From contig JAXRKP010000311.1 in NCBI GenBank assembly GCA_037039925.1, positions 208,501-272,500 of the forward strand: a DNA stretch of 64,000 bases. The letters are read 5' to 3'. Source of the stretch: Doris montereyensis. Its lineage: Eukaryota; Mollusca; Gastropoda; Nudibranchia; Dorididae. Each line of letters begins with the position of its first letter. The stretch's first letter is position 1. Shown one piece after another: positions 1 to 12,949 of the stretch. The notes below the pieces were generated by a model. It made no database searches. It saw nothing but the letters and a program-made list of their open reading frames with translations, and was not told the DNA's origin. Both the position numbers and the translations under genes were made by a program.

Positions 1-1224
1 TAAAGGTAGCCATATGAAGTTACACCACTCTAGTTCTAGAGAGTTGAGGCAGATTTTGTTATTATGTAAAAAACAAATTGGCCATTGTATTCTTTGTCAC
101 TAATTGTCAGATTTGGATAAATGCAAGGCACTGCTGAGCAACACAGCTGTTGGGATGAGATGAAGGTGGGACCAAATCTTGGATTGGGTGGTGAGGGTGG
201 GAGAGGATTAAACCTTTAGGAGGGATTATGATGGATTGAAATTAAAGACAAGATAATTGGCAAAAGGTAAATTTGTTATTGAATACATCATCTATGTAGG
301 GTTATATATATGCAAATTAGTAAATTAGATAACTCAATTGTCACTTGAAGGAATATGGTTTATACAGATTTATTATAAAACCAAGCAAAATGTCAACTAC
401 TTCAATTCAATGATTCATCATAGACTGATATGTTATGCTGTCCGTTGTCATTGATCTTTAACTACTCATGTTTAAATCTAGACTTGTAGTTGTTTTTGGG
501 TCAATCACCATAGATTACCTTCTTAAATGGTCACGAAATACTGTAACAACTGAAAGTAAACTGTAAGAAACAGACTCTTTTTTCCTCCAACATTTGATTT
601 TAGTAAATGTCCCTTGGATGTGAATACATCATCCAGAATATGAAAATCCGCAGATTCAGTGGATTGTCATCTTGATTTGAGGGACTATTACTATTATACA
701 CACACTTAAAGGCTAACTTTTCTAAGGAGAAATTCAGTACCTAGTTAGAATAACTATCAAATAGGATTGTGTGAAGACATTCTTTCATTACGTTTAAACG
801 TTTTTAAAAATGTTTATATCATTTTCAGTATTTCTTCCTGCCACCATACATGAAATATAATTTTAATTTAAAATTAAAAGGCCACCTACGTCGCTGGCCA
901 GATTCTGTTCCCGTTGTTGACCTTTTCGACGCTTGTCCACTCAGCCAATAAGCTAAACTACTTTGTTCATTAGATGGGAAATTTTGTTTTATTATGAATA
1001 ATGCTGCCCAAGTAAAACTGGCGTCAATAAAAATTTTTTTTGAATTATCTGAAGAGATGGAGATTTATGAAATTCCATAAAAAAATGCATTGTGAATAGT
1101 GTATAGTAGTATACGTCTTCACATTTCAAGTGGAATTTTTATAAAATTATAAATGTACGATGCTGCAGCTTGGTAAGTAAAGACAACGTGAAGGCCATGT
1201 TACATAAAACCTACAAATTCCTGT
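1..1224. other. AT-rich DNA, presumed intron of the left-edge gene
   Basis: I see no exon, RNA gene or clear repeat here. The stretch lies upstream of the terminal exon at 1534 and is most simply intron of that plus-strand gene. Confidence 0.4.
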
Positions 1225-1490
1225 ACCAAATAGGGGGACTTTGTAGTCCAGAGGCTAGATGTCGCCTCTAAACCAAAAGATAGTGGGTTTGAACCCTGCC
1301 AATGGTTGCACAATTTTCTTTTTCTAGCAAACCCCCCCCCCTCCGTTCCAGGTAGGTGGATCGACACCTAGTCCCATCCTGAGACGGACGATAAAAAGGA
1401 GGTCCCGTGTGAAGATCACAACGATCTGTGCACGTTAAAGATCCTTTTTAGTTGTGGATGTGGGTAAATCAAAAATTTCAAATCAAATCA
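1225..1490 (+). repeat. tRNA-derived SINE, family 1
   Basis: The head contains a B-box-like GGGTTTGAACCC. The body carries a conserved core (AGACGGACGATAAAAAGGAG, then TGTGCACGTTAAAGATCC). It ends GTGGATGTGGGTAAATC followed by an AAATC-type tail. The same core recurs at 19745-20092 (minus), 23225-23582, 31800-32115, and in part at 39235-39350, 42665-42775 and 63220-63256. Recurrence plus a pol III-like head marks a SINE. This copy sits about 45 bp before a terminal exon acceptor. Confidence 0.8.
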
Positions 1491-1533
1491 AATGTACCGA
1501 TTATTTAGTCTTCACCTTTACTTAACTTTGCAG

Positions 1534-1725
1534 ATTGTGGGTGACCAGTTCAATCAAGTCAATCTGCAACAAGCGTCTCAGTATTATGAAACTATTTACA
1601 GTCTACTGGATTCCCTCAGTCCAGAATACAGGAGCACTTTTTGTGAAACGTTATCCAACAAACTAGTGAATTTACAAAGACATTCAGACAATGAAGTGTC
1701 GGACGATCAGATGGACACGAAATGA
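1534..1725 (+). CDS. terminal coding exon of an unrecognised plus-strand gene
   Basis: An acceptor (CTTTGCAG at 1526-1533) is followed by 64 in-frame codons beginning IVGDQFNQVN and ending at TGA 1723-1725. The peptide is hydrophilic and probably helical, with no low-complexity run except a short acidic tail (SDDQMDTK). Codon use looks like coding sequence and a pyrimidine-rich tract precedes the acceptor. I do not recognise the family. The rest of the gene lies to the left of the window. It would be transcribed toward TRAPPC10, making a convergent pair about 15 kb apart. The reading frame is chosen because it alone stays open from the acceptor to a plausible C-terminus. Confidence 0.6.
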   Translation: MVGDQFNQVNLQQASQYYETIYSLLDSLSPEYRSTFCETLSNKLVNLQRHSDNEVSDDQMDTK

Positions 1726-4590
1726 GAGAAAGCTGTGCCTTTGATTAAGTTCTTATTTAAGAAGAAACAACAACAAATATGCCACCCATTGTGATTGAAG
1801 AAAAAAGATAGAATTTGAATTTATTTTTCCTTTCTTTAAAAAAAAATGTGAGTTTACCAGCCAATTCAGATTTTCAATATTGTCAACATTGGGGCCCAAA
1901 GCTAAGCTTATATTTCTATTGCTGTAATTTTAATGATATGTTTTGTATTGAAAGTTGTATCTGATCTGTGAAGTATTTCAACGTAGAACTAATGAATGCC
2001 TTTGCCTTTATAAGCTTCAAGGGTTGGATCGATTTTTTTAGTTCCATTTAATTGAAGATTTGTGTGTATATGTGTGTGTGTGTATGATTGTTTCAGTTTA
2101 GGTATGTTTCAATTAATTATTTATGTCTTTATACACCTGGATATATATTGGTACATATCAAAGTTATAAACATTATAAGTGTAAGTTATAAACATTATAA
2201 ATGTACAGTTTTAATCTTGGACTGATAAAGTTCACGTCTTTATTGCTCCTACAAGGTAAAAAGAGGTTGTGGATAACGTTAATGATATGTGTCAGCACAT
2301 ATGTCTATAAAGAGTAACAACAGGTCAGGTTCTTAGTTTTTCTGTCTTTTGTGTAATTTATTGACTATTCGGATGTCATTTCCGTGTCTTTGTTGATGTG
2401 TTTAAATCTCTGTTCTTCAATTTCAAACTTTTTACATAATATACTGTGTATACAGAATAACATAAAATTTTCAAGTATTTTCTCTCCATATATGTCATAA
2501 AAATATATGTGGTATATAGTGACAATATAAAGGTATACACATTGTTGATTTCATATTCTTCAATAATCAAAATATGCTGCCTTACCGTTAGACCTTTTCT
2601 TCCCCAGTGTACATACACTTAAATGACTGGACCCACACTGCCCCACACTGCCTTACCTATCCTTGAGGACTGCGCTTTCCCACGGCCGGTTGTGTTGCCT
2701 TTTTATGGTTGTTGTTTTCTTTTTACAAAGAGCATGCAATGCCTCCGTAAATGCTGTAGCATCATTGGCTTTTATCTCTAGGATTTTCTTGAAACTTGGT
2801 ATGAATGCTTGACTTCACTCACCACTACTACCTGAGATAACCACCTATGGTAGACAGGGTTACAATCAATCATTCACCAGTATTATATTAATTCGACCTT
2901 GTGGAATTATTCCTTTGCATGTGCAAACGACCCATAGGCTATCATTGGGTGTATAACCACTAATATTGCTACCACTCCATGGTTCATAACCAGGAGGAGA
3001 TGAATTGTTTCTCAGTTATCATATGATTAACTCGATCAACATCCTCCTTGCTGTCTAGATTTAGATTTTTTTTTTAATAGGCTCATAAACGGTTTGAAAA
3101 CAAACATCAGGTTTTTAGGTTATTGTTGACTTTTTTTTTCTGCTTGAAAAGGAAATGAAGTGGAATTGAAAACTAAACTTTGGTCATTTTGCTTCACTTA
3201 TCATAATCTCTTGACAGTACGAAAAAAAGAGGAAAATATAAGTCCAGGTAACTTTTTCCATTGATCTAAAAGGGGAAGATGAAGAGGGAACATAATTTCG
3301 GTCAATTGCCAATGTTTGTTTTTTGTTGCGATTATTGAAAGAAGGCTTTCAGCCCATTGATTTTAGTAGGTACATTTTCATGTTTTATAAGTAGCGTATA
3401 AGTAAGCTTTCCTTGTCATAGTGTTGATGTTGATTAGAGTATGCATCCTATTTTATGCCTTTTTATTATTTATTATGCTTGCTTTTACCAGAACATTCTG
3501 CTGTGAAGAGCGTTGAGCTGAAATTCGTATAATTTTCAGAGGCTGTGCACTATATTTTCTACTGATTTATGTTTTATACTGCCATTTCCCCTGTTTTTGA
3601 ATGGGCATTCTGATTTTTTGTGGTTTTCTTGTTTTATTTTCTTTTGTTATTGTTTTATCCTTCATTTCAATATAAAAATGGAAACTGAGATATTGTAATG
3701 TCCTGGCCATTCTATTTACTGTCATTTTGTGGGGAAAAGGTTAGGGCAGGGGTTTACGGCAGTATGCAACTTAGGCCATATTTATGTGTCTTCATTTCTT
3801 GTTTTCATTTTATAGTCCTTCCTTTCTCTATTGTATCTTTTGTTTGATTCTTGTTGTTGAGGGACTGAGGGAGGGAAACCTACGTTCTACAGGTCCGTTC
3901 ACTAAAGGGCAAGGGGGCCACAAATGCAGAGATGTAAAATTTAAAATTTGGCCTTTTGATTTTGTGTGATTGTGTATGTTCGCCTGTGTGTCCGTCTATG
4001 TTTCCGATGTCGTGTACCAATGAACAAAATGAACTATTTTTCTCTCCCCACAATAAATTTGAATTTCAGAGATTTCCTTCTCTCTGATCCTGATCCTGAT
4101 ATGCAAACTACAACTGTGAACATTAATTTTGCCAAATATGTGGCAATGTATGAGGAAATTTCATCTCATCTTCACTTTTGTTTCAGTGAAATGCGAAAGT
4201 TGCGTGTGAAGCATTGATTTCCATTCCATTTTAGCTTCGTCAACAAATGGAAAGATTTCTAGCTTTTATTGTCATGTTGAGAAAATTGTTTACTTTGACC
4301 TGGAATTGGACCTTACTATGATTATGAATGGTTACGGAGGCAGAGTTCTTATTTGAATTTTTCCTTCTTTTAATATTGGTTGGCATAAAGATTGTTGCAT
4401 ACTATGCATATATTACTATTACTGGTATTACAGGTGTAATAGTTAGGATGAAGATTTAAGAAAGAAAATGAAATGAGTGTGAGAGGAGAGGTCAATTATC
4501 TTTTTGAAGATCTACTAATGAAAACAGATAGAGATATGAGGCGGGGTTAGAGGTTATGCATGTAAATAAGTGGGCGATTGGCGATGCTAA
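1726..4590. other. 3' UTR/intergenic DNA without recognisable genes
   Basis: The 3' UTR of the left-edge gene should start here, but I find no canonical AATAAA close to the stop. Short GT runs (about 2060-2085) and AT-rich sequence fill the rest. The short ORFs have no features of genes. Confidence 0.5.
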
Positions 4591-5085
4591 TGGTAGGTCT
4601 TACTTCTTTCCTTTCATCCGTTTACTTATCCTTTCATTTTGCCGTTTCTTCTTGATTCACCCTGAGATCACCGCAAATGAATGGTGGATGGGGTCAATTA
4701 CAATTAAACAAATAAGGCGTGTAAATAATTAGAAAATTTCGTCAAGGTTGTGGCTTCCAGTTTTATTTATTTGAAATTGTGGTGTTTGAATCCAGTTCTT
4801 AAACACAGCAAAAGCTCGGAAGAGATGTTTCTTGTTTAAGTGGTTAGTTTATGTACAATTTCCATATAATATCTTTATAATCTCTTCCTTTCCTTCCATC
4901 TCTATGCTTTTTTTCACTGCCTTATTTCTTTTATGTGAATGTAGTGGGAAGTTGGCGTAGCTACTGGTAGGTACTACTTTTCTAATATCACTCTTGCACT
5001 TGTCTTTCACTTTCAGTTTCATCTTGCTGTCTCCTCTTAATTCGCCCTGAGATCACTGCAAACGGTGGATGGGGTAAATTTCCAT
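4590..5085 (-). repeat. two fragments of dispersed repeat family 3
   Basis: Positions 4598-4700 and 4965-5085 are near-copies of one another. They share CCTGAGATCACTGCAAA, GGTGGATGGGGT and a CTTTCACTTTC segment. In the opposite orientation the same repeat occurs at 38150-38260, 41815-41945, 42465-42610, 44655-44790 and 47380-47520. No coding capacity is seen. It may be a SINE body or a short non-autonomous element. Confidence 0.7.
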
Positions 5086-5849
5086 AATACAAACAAATCC
5101 ACAAATGGGAGATTAAAATTAGGCATATGATTAATCATTTCCTTACTTAAAAATTTTTTTTTATATAATGTCTGAAGCATTGAAATCTTTAGATATTTTT
5201 ATTCTAAACATGCAATGGATGTTGTTATTTTGAGGGGTTTTATGTCAAAGATATTTTTTACTTTATTGCTAACATCTTAACGTTAAAAAGAGATGAAATG
5301 TAATAAATGTTGAGGTTTGTGTATAATTCTGCTTTGGGAGGAGCAGATATGTTCGTGTTAGGTAAAAATAAAATGTTGCTTTTTTCAAATGAAATGTCTT
5401 TTAAGACTACATGTAATAACATTTTGAGTTTCCACTCCTTTCTCTCCCCCCCCTCCCCTCCCTCCCATTCCAAATCCCTTTTACATTTTGTTGTTGTATG
5501 CTCCTTCAATGGTAACATTAGATTAACATATATCATGAAATGAGTAAAATAAATGTAATTGAGTACTGTAGTATCACTGCTGAGTGAAATACTAAGAACA
5601 GGGTGTATGCTATTTGGGTAACAATAACAACACAGCATCAAACAAATTTGTCTTCAGTTTCAATCAGTTTTTTTCTTTTCACTCATTAGTGTTAATACAT
5701 GTCATGTCGCTAGTCAAATGATGTCAAGTTGGTTTTTTTGTTTGCAAAATGAAATACAACTAAAAAAGAAAGAAAAAGAATATAGAGGCACAAAGAGAAA
5801 GATAGAGGTAGACGGTACACAGAGAAAGACTGAGAGTGAGACATGCTCG

Positions 5850-6303
5850 TGAGGCCCATGGTTCAAATCCGGTCAATGCAAGGTCCGACATCGTGTGTTT
5901 TTGGGAAAGACGCTTGACATGCACTTCCCCACAAATGGTTACTGGCATCAGCTGGAAAGTAAAACCTACGACATGACAGACCAACCTCATGGCACAGGAG
6001 GTGATTTACTATTACCATCCCTTGTTTTGTCATAGAAATAGTGACCAAGATACGACATGACAGACCAACTTCATGGCACAGGAAGTGATTTACTATTACC
6101 ATCCCTTGTTTTGTCATAGAAATAGTGACCAAGATACGACATGACAGACCAACTTCATGGCACAGGAGGTGATTTACTATTACCATCCCTTGTTTTGTCA
6201 TAGAAATAGTGACCAAGATACGACATGACAGACCAACTTCATGGCACAGGAGGTGATTTACTATTACCATCCCTTGTTTTGTCATAGAAATAGTGACCAA
6301 GAT
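5850..6303 (+). repeat. SINE family 2 fragment carrying an 84-bp tandem array
   Basis: The left part (GGTTCAAATCCGG, then TTTGGGAAAGACGCTTGACA) is the head and body of SINE family 2. From about 5974 it passes into roughly four copies of an 84-bp unit containing ACGACATGACAGACCAACTT and TGGCACAGGAGGTGATTTAC. Because 84 is divisible by three, the minus strand reads as a 28-residue repeated peptide. That is a consequence of the period, not evidence of a gene. Confidence 0.8.
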
Positions 6304-8130
6304 GTGTTTTGTCTCTACGGGCCTCTGTATTGATCATGAAGGAGCCTTTACTTTAAAAAATATTTACATACTGGAATAGTTTGTATACAAAACAACACTT
6401 TTTGGCAACTTTACAGGCTTATGTAGACAAGTTGATTGATTTTTCTATTGAAAGTGTGAACATTTAGGTTTCTTCAACAGCTGCTATTATTACATTTTTA
6501 GATTTCAAAATCAAATATTTTACCAAAAGCTTCTAGTGCCATATATGTGTTCTCACTTCATGTTACTTCAGTTTCGTTCTTGTTTGTTCACTCCATGAAT
6601 TGATTCTTTCTGAATTTAAATCAAAATTCAAAGCATGTAATTCTGTGTATGGTAATAAGAGCATTCTAAATATGTACATATTTTTCATTCATACTAGTGT
6701 AATAGTAATACATGTACTATAAGATTTTTTTTACATATGGTGGTAAGGAGATATTGTTGTGGATTATTCATTTATTTTGTAATTACATTTCAATCTCATT
6801 CCCTGCATCATCGCTGTTGGGCAGAAAGCTTACTATACAATTATGAAAATTGTAACTCCCTCCTCACACCCTCCTCACAAGCTGCCTGTTTTCAAAATCC
6901 GTCAAATAATTTCTTATTCAATAACTGTCAACCAGTACGTACAAAACATATTTCGTTACAGTATGTTTTTTGGGTTTTGAGTCTGTAAGTCTGATTTTAC
7001 CCCGAAAAGTACGTTTTATGAGGGTTTAAGCTGTATTTTTAAGTTTTGAAGAAACCAGAAGTCAACGGCAGAGATTCCCAGAGATTGGTATGAAAGTCCA
7101 GAGCCGCCATTCTCAGATTGCAAAACTACTGTCGCACTTTGCCCGAAAGGCCAGTGACCAGTGGAATTTTATTATTCACCAGGGAGTTAATGCAAGTAAG
7201 ATTATCATCAATCTTTGATTTTTGGAATAGTGCTGGTTGTCATAGTCCGATTTCTGATTTGAAAAGGTTGACAACTATGTATGTACATTCAAACGAGAAT
7301 TTAGAAAGTATTATAACTGTGCAATTGTACTTTTTGACCTACTTTTTTGTGAGGTTCCTCTTTGTGAATTTTGATTTTGATGGTTTTTGAATTGCATATT
7401 AAATGTTAAGCTTCTTTTATTATTATTATTATTCTATGAAGTCAATTGTTTAAAGAATTAGAATTTCCAGTCAGTACAGCTAGTCTCCATTTTAAACCTG
7501 TTTAGCACGTACAATTACCAATGTATTTGGTCCAACATTGCTTCCACTACTAGCAGATGATTCATGATAAATAATAAAATGCCTGTTTTATTATTATCAT
7601 TATTTGGAAATGATTTTTAGTTTGAATACTCGCCTGTTATGATATAATGAGTTTGATAACTGTAATGGTGAGAGTGAGGTGGAGAAACAAAGTGTTATTT
7701 TTTCATTGAATATTTGAGCATACAAGTCACAAAAGCATAAAATAAGGGTACAGAATTATAAGAGAAAAGCATAGCACTTTTAAAATTTATTGTCTAAAGG
7801 AAGGTTGAAAGAAAAGTCTTTGCCTTTGTTTGAAAATTGTCATACTTTTGGACCAAAGGTTAGCAGTTCCAAAAAATGTTCTGTGCTTTTTTGTATGACT
7901 TTAGATTTATGCTATGCATGGTTTTATAACTATATTGCAGATTTTCATTTATACATAGGTTAACAGGGGAGAAGAAAGCATAATTTAAAAAAAATTCTTT
8001 TGATGTTTTACTTTCACAGAGCTCATATTTGTCTTAACCTTAACAAAATTATTTTTTTTGTTTAGAACTTTTTTGTAAAGGTGTTTTGTAAATACCGTTT
8101 TTAGTGTTGTTCCACTTCAAACAAGTTTTG
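6304..8130. other. AT-rich intergenic DNA, nothing recognised
   Basis: Short ORFs of 80-90 codons are present, but none has splice context, homology or composition expected of a gene. I see no repeat that recurs elsewhere in the window. Confidence 0.5.
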
Positions 8131-8199
8131 AGGGGATACTGGTACGGACACCTGGCGGATAAAGCCTTGTTTAGGGTTATTTAGTACAAGTATATCCCA

Positions 8200-8470
8200 T
8201 TTGTCATGTTTGTTTTAACGACACCCTGGCCATTTCATCATATATGTGGAGAAGAAATTGCATCTGGACACCTTGTCCTATATTAAGTGGCATCATGAGA
8301 TGACGGCTGTCGGCCTACTTGTATCGACTACTTTAAATGTAGGCAAAATATGACAATAAGTGACAACTCTACTTATAAAGACAGAACAAACACGTGACGT
8401 TTCGGGTATAACCCTTCGTCAGACAACAAACGAGAAATATCTAGAATCTAGATCGAAGTACTACCTCAGG
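8200..8470 (-). mobile_element. Penelope-like or related retroelement remnant with a hammerhead-like motif
   Basis: On the minus strand, 8422-8396 reads CTGACGA, then a GGGT-TAT-ACCC hairpin, then GAAAC-GTC. These are the conserved pieces of a hammerhead ribozyme core (CUGANGA, stem II, GAAA), of the short kind described for Penelope-like elements. No reverse transcriptase or GIY-YIG ORF is visible nearby, so this would be a small remnant or a non-autonomous relative. A dispersed repeat with a chance match is the alternative. Confidence 0.4.
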
Positions 8471-10320
8471 CATCACACAATGTGATGTCAGAAGAAAAAC
8501 AGAAAGGAGGAAGAAAGAAAGAAAAAGACTGATGATAAGAAACGTAGTAGAGGGGGATATGAAGAATGAGCGAGAACGGAAGGTTCAGGTACTTTAAATT
8601 TAGTTATTTGCTGTTAATGCTGCTATACAAACGCCAGGTCCACACTCGAATATGGTCCACCATTGAGATGATAATCCATAGTGGCAAAACAATAACAAAG
8701 GACATGTTAAAAGAAGTAAAAGCTTCAACGTTGTGAAAAGTGTTGCTCACAGTAACAGTCACTATGCATTTAGATGGTAAGCAATAGTGTGAGTAAAAAA
8801 CTTTTTTTTCATTTATGGTTTTCTTTTTTTTATCCTTTTGTACCCATGGGTCTCAAGCTTTAGATGTTTTAAGGGTGTTGTGTATTGACCTTTAGCTCAT
8901 CACTTCCTTGCCTCTTTGTGAGTACCCGGGCCCCCAAGCCTTGTGGGGGAAAGAGGGGCTCGTACAGGATCTGGCATGGGCTGCCTCAAGGCAAAGTTTC
9001 TTTTATCAGTTTTATTTTTAGTTTTAATAATAGAAATAATATAATTAATTTTTATAGCGCCCACTCCCATCTTTACGACAGCTCCTAGGCACATACATAT
9101 GTTACTGAGGTCCCACTACATCAGTTGCCGGCATCTTTTTATCTCTTACTAGTTCTAGTATTTAATGGGTTTGTTTTTGTTACATTGTAGGCCTACTTTA
9201 TTTAGTTGACATCAATCAATAGCTGGGCTTTCCAAGGTCTGTTCAAGTTATTATCTTGTCATGCAGGTGTTTGAATCGCCTTCACCGCTTTGTTATAATA
9301 AAACAATGTAATAATAATTAATTTGTATAGCACCTAATCATCTACTAAAGGTGCTTATCGGTGCTTTACGATATCAAAAAGCATTTACACCGTTCATACA
9401 AAGCCGCATTCATACTGAGTGACACTTAATGAATAACTAATGGGGAGAAAAAAATCCCGTCAGTTTTCCCCTCTGTATAACAATGAGTTCAACGAGTCCC
9501 TTCCAAATCAGTATTTTTCCCTTTTGGAACTAATGAAGCGCTTGCATTCAGTACTACAGGTAATTTACCGTTTCAGAGCCAGACCTCTGCTCATTAATTT
9601 CTTGTGATGTTAAACAACCATTTCCTGCCTTTATTGTTATATATATGCTATGCATACAATGTACCTTTATTAAACATTTGATACTCTTTTAGCTCATTAT
9701 GATATATGTAATTGGAATACATGGTTAACAAAAATGCACGTTGATGTACTGAAACACGGTGAACTATGTGTACTTACTTATTCTTAAGGCTATAAATAAT
9801 ATTGTCATTTTGCAATCGGACACTTACTGAGTTACTCTATTATTACTACTAATGTTTGTTTTCTGTATTGTAATTGAAAATTTTTTTTGGTCTAAGTTCT
9901 AATGTCAGTGTCAGAGAAGGTTCCGGCATATATTTAAAGCACAGATTTGCTTACTTTATATTTAACATATACATATTGTCTCGTGACTTTCAAGAAGTGA
10001 AAAAAACGTCTTTTGCTGACGGCATCAGATATATGAAGTTGTAATTTAATGTTATTGTTATATTCTGTGTTCCAAACTTTGAGAAAGCTTTACTTCCTGC
10101 TGGTTACTGAATCCTGCTACTGCTACTGTACTTAATGAACTCGAGACAGGCACAATATGACTGTAAAAACAATGTTTAGCACTTTAACACTCGTTTTTCT
10201 TGATAATCATAGACATTTTTTTCAGAAAATTTTCTAAATTGAAAGACGTTTACTGTCTAACTGTCTTGCATTGTTGATTTTTTTGATAGATGATGGGAAG
10301 TTTTCTATTGACAACATTGT
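8471..10320. other. intergenic DNA with short interspersed fragments
   Basis: Segments at about 9025-9095 and 9300-9420 contain AATTTTTATAGCGCCC and AATTTGTATAGCACC beside AAT-rich sequence. They resemble the repeat at 40700-41150. No gene is recognised. Confidence 0.45.
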
Positions 10321-10324
10321 GTTA

Positions 10325-11035
10325 TAGTCGGACCCGCTTATTCCAAATTCAGTTTTGCGAAAGTCACGGTCATTCCAAATTTAAAGAAATAAAAAAAAAA
10401 TCATATTTGAAGCGGTAAATCCAAATCTCCACCCGCTTGTTTCAAATGTGTTCGATCCACGGAGAAAAAAAGTAAAGATGTGATTGAATAGAATCCGGTA
10501 ATAAATCAAGGCGAAATGTCACAATAGAACCACACAAAGACCCTCATTTATTTCAATTAAGGTAAAGGCATAGATACCGCACCAGTCAACACAATAGTGT
10601 GACACATAACATCATTCACACGTTAGACACTGTCGGTCGGTGTAAGCTGACCGGTCACTTGTTGTGATGGAACTAAGTCTAATTTAGTGAAGTGGACGTT
10701 GTGGATGGACCAAGGTGTAACAAACATCAAAGAATAATGAACTTCAAGCTGTTAGGACAGAAATAAAAGGAAATGACATCAATAAAGAGGTGATTCCAGC
10801 CGTCAGACTGTTCTAAAACTGGGCATGCATTTCATTGTTTTCGCCTTTATCGATTAGGATAAATAGGGGCGCAAATGGTAATTTCATCAGTTCACAAGAG
10901 TCACAGCTGCATATAAAATGCAGAGGGCATTGTTTACACTCAATTTACATGTAACAAGATCAAAATAAGGCATTTTCTGTTAATCCAAATGTTTTTGCCT
11001 GTTCCCGTACAATTTGGATTAAGCGGATTTGACTG
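10325..11035. mobile_element. pogo/Tigger-like non-autonomous DNA transposon
   Basis: The ends are inverted repeats. The left end begins TAGTCGGACCCGCTTATTCC and the right end, reverse-complemented, begins CAGTCAAATCCGCTTAATCC. Both are flanked by the dinucleotide TA (10323-10324 and 11036-11037). CAG-type termini with TA duplications are the pattern of the pogo branch of Tc1/mariner. The 711-bp interior encodes no recognisable transposase, so it is non-autonomous or decayed. An internal CCCGCTTGTTTCAAAT echoes the terminal motif. Confidence 0.7.
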
Positions 11036-12834
11036 TACCGTACATGTACATTATATGTTGACAATGAAAATCACTTGCATTGAAGTTTTAATGTTGGACT
11101 ACAACACTACAACACTACAACACAAGACTACAACTCTGGTACAGTTTTTCAACACAACAATGATCTCTTTAGCTGTGAAAATCCTCATTTGTATCGGCAG
11201 AGTTTTTCAAATTTCTTCCCTTTTTATTATTAAGTATTACAGGGTCACTTTTTAGATTTCTAGATTGTATTGCTACTAGACAACATGAGCACGGAATTGC
11301 TGTCGTCAGTGTTACTTGAGGTGATGTCATGAGTCACCCTAATGAATGCCGCCTTCCTTCTCCGAGGCACATGATACAGATAACATTGAATGCTGCTAAT
11401 GGGATCCAGCAAACAAGTTTAAGAGAGACGTCAGTGGGGTGGGGGTCAGAGTGTCAGTACTGTCAGTGTCAGTGTGGTCGTACCAATGTCATACCTAAAG
11501 TTGTACAATGTACTAAATGGAGGAATGGAGAGCGTTGTACATGTATTTGGTTTTGAAGGGGGTTTTTGTGACAATTATTTTCTTCATCTTGCAAGTGTAT
11601 ACTTACTAGTGCTATCAAAATCAGTCCTGATTACAAATACATGTAATTACATTTGATTAATTTTGTCATTTTTTTAAAGGGAAAAACACCCTCTCAAAGA
11701 ATATACAATTTAATAAGTACTTGTATTGATTCATTACTATTACTAATATTACGTTTTAAATGTTCATCGTTGTTTATCAAAAATGCAATTTAATTTATGC
11801 ATTATCTCTCTTACAATCTACTTCTGTTTTTACTTTGGTAATTATATTATGCACATTTTTGCCTTGATGACTGTAAAGTTGATTTAAAATTTGTTTGTTG
11901 TTGTATGTGCCACTGCCCCCTTTGCTCTTTCCTTTTCTCCTTATTTAAACAGAAAGTTAACCCTTTGAGACCTGATCACCTGACCCTCCCATGACCCTCT
12001 TTTTGGGCTCCCGAGTGTCTTATAGGAAAATAAGGGTGAAGATACTCTAAGCACTGGAAATTTGAAGATAATGGCAGTATGGCACCGAAATTTGTACTCA
12101 AATCACTGATTCATGGGCGCAGACTTCTGTAGTTCTATTTTGAGAAGATATATACAGTGGATGCTGTACTGTAAGTCAACGTTGCATAATAAGTCGATTT
12201 TTATCTAAGTCAGTGTTTTTTGACGGTTCCATCCCCCACACATTTTTTTGTGTGAATATAAACTGTTTAAGTCGACATTGACTTAAGTAATAAGTAACAT
12301 GCTGTTCAAATCGATCTTTTTCACGGTCTGCAGACAGTAAAATGAAAGAAAATACGATTGCATATGTCAACTCAATGTTTCAATTTCAATGGCATCCACG
12401 GCCGTTGACCCCACGCTAGAAAAACACGATCGATTATTAAACGCTCCTCCACTTGCTCTCACACTACATCACAAGATTTGATTAGCGCAACTTCATAAAA
12501 TGCGCTCAAGTGTTGGCATAAATATGGTTGACCATATGGTCTGTTGTCTGTCTCTTTCTCCTAGTCAATCGTACCCATTTGCGACTACCGGTCAGAGTAA
12601 AAGCGACGGGGGGGGGGGGCTACCAATAACTATAAAAAATAAAATATAACATTACGTCGCATGGGTCTACATCGTACTGTGACAGCATTGAGAGAGAGGG
12701 GGTGGGGGGTGGGTGGGTAAGAATAGTATGCCTAGTTCTTTGTTCAACATCCTGTGTAATACAGTGCATACATAACACGTCGTGCGTTGTTGATGTAGTA
12801 CAACTTGCACTTTGCAGGTAGTAAGGTGTATAGG

Positions 12835-12837
<3 letters not shown>
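11036..12837. other. intergenic DNA, nothing firm
   Basis: A segment from about 12150 (CAGTGGATGCTGTACTGTAA) looks like one end of a Tigger-type element, but I could not pair it with a second end. A run of ten G lies at 12610-12619. No gene recognised. Confidence 0.45.

Positions 12838-12872
<35 letters not shown>
12838..12872 (+). repeat. (GT)n microsatellite
   Basis: About 17 uninterrupted GT units are followed by a G-rich segment. Confidence 0.95.
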
Positions 12873-12875
<3 letters not shown>

Positions 12876-12949
12876 GGGGTAGAAAAAGGTGGAGGTGCCA
12901 AGGGTCTTACTCTTTTTACCCAATCATTGTGCACCAGCCATCGGCATAA

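Noticed and set aside
3966..4217. 83-codon plus-strand ORF containing FRDFLLSDPDPDMQ
   Set aside because: No recognisable family, no convincing splice or start context, surrounded by non-coding AT-rich DNA.
5863..6300. 145-codon minus-strand ORF with a 28-residue repeat
   Set aside because: Product of the 84-bp tandem array in a SINE; period divisible by three explains the openness.
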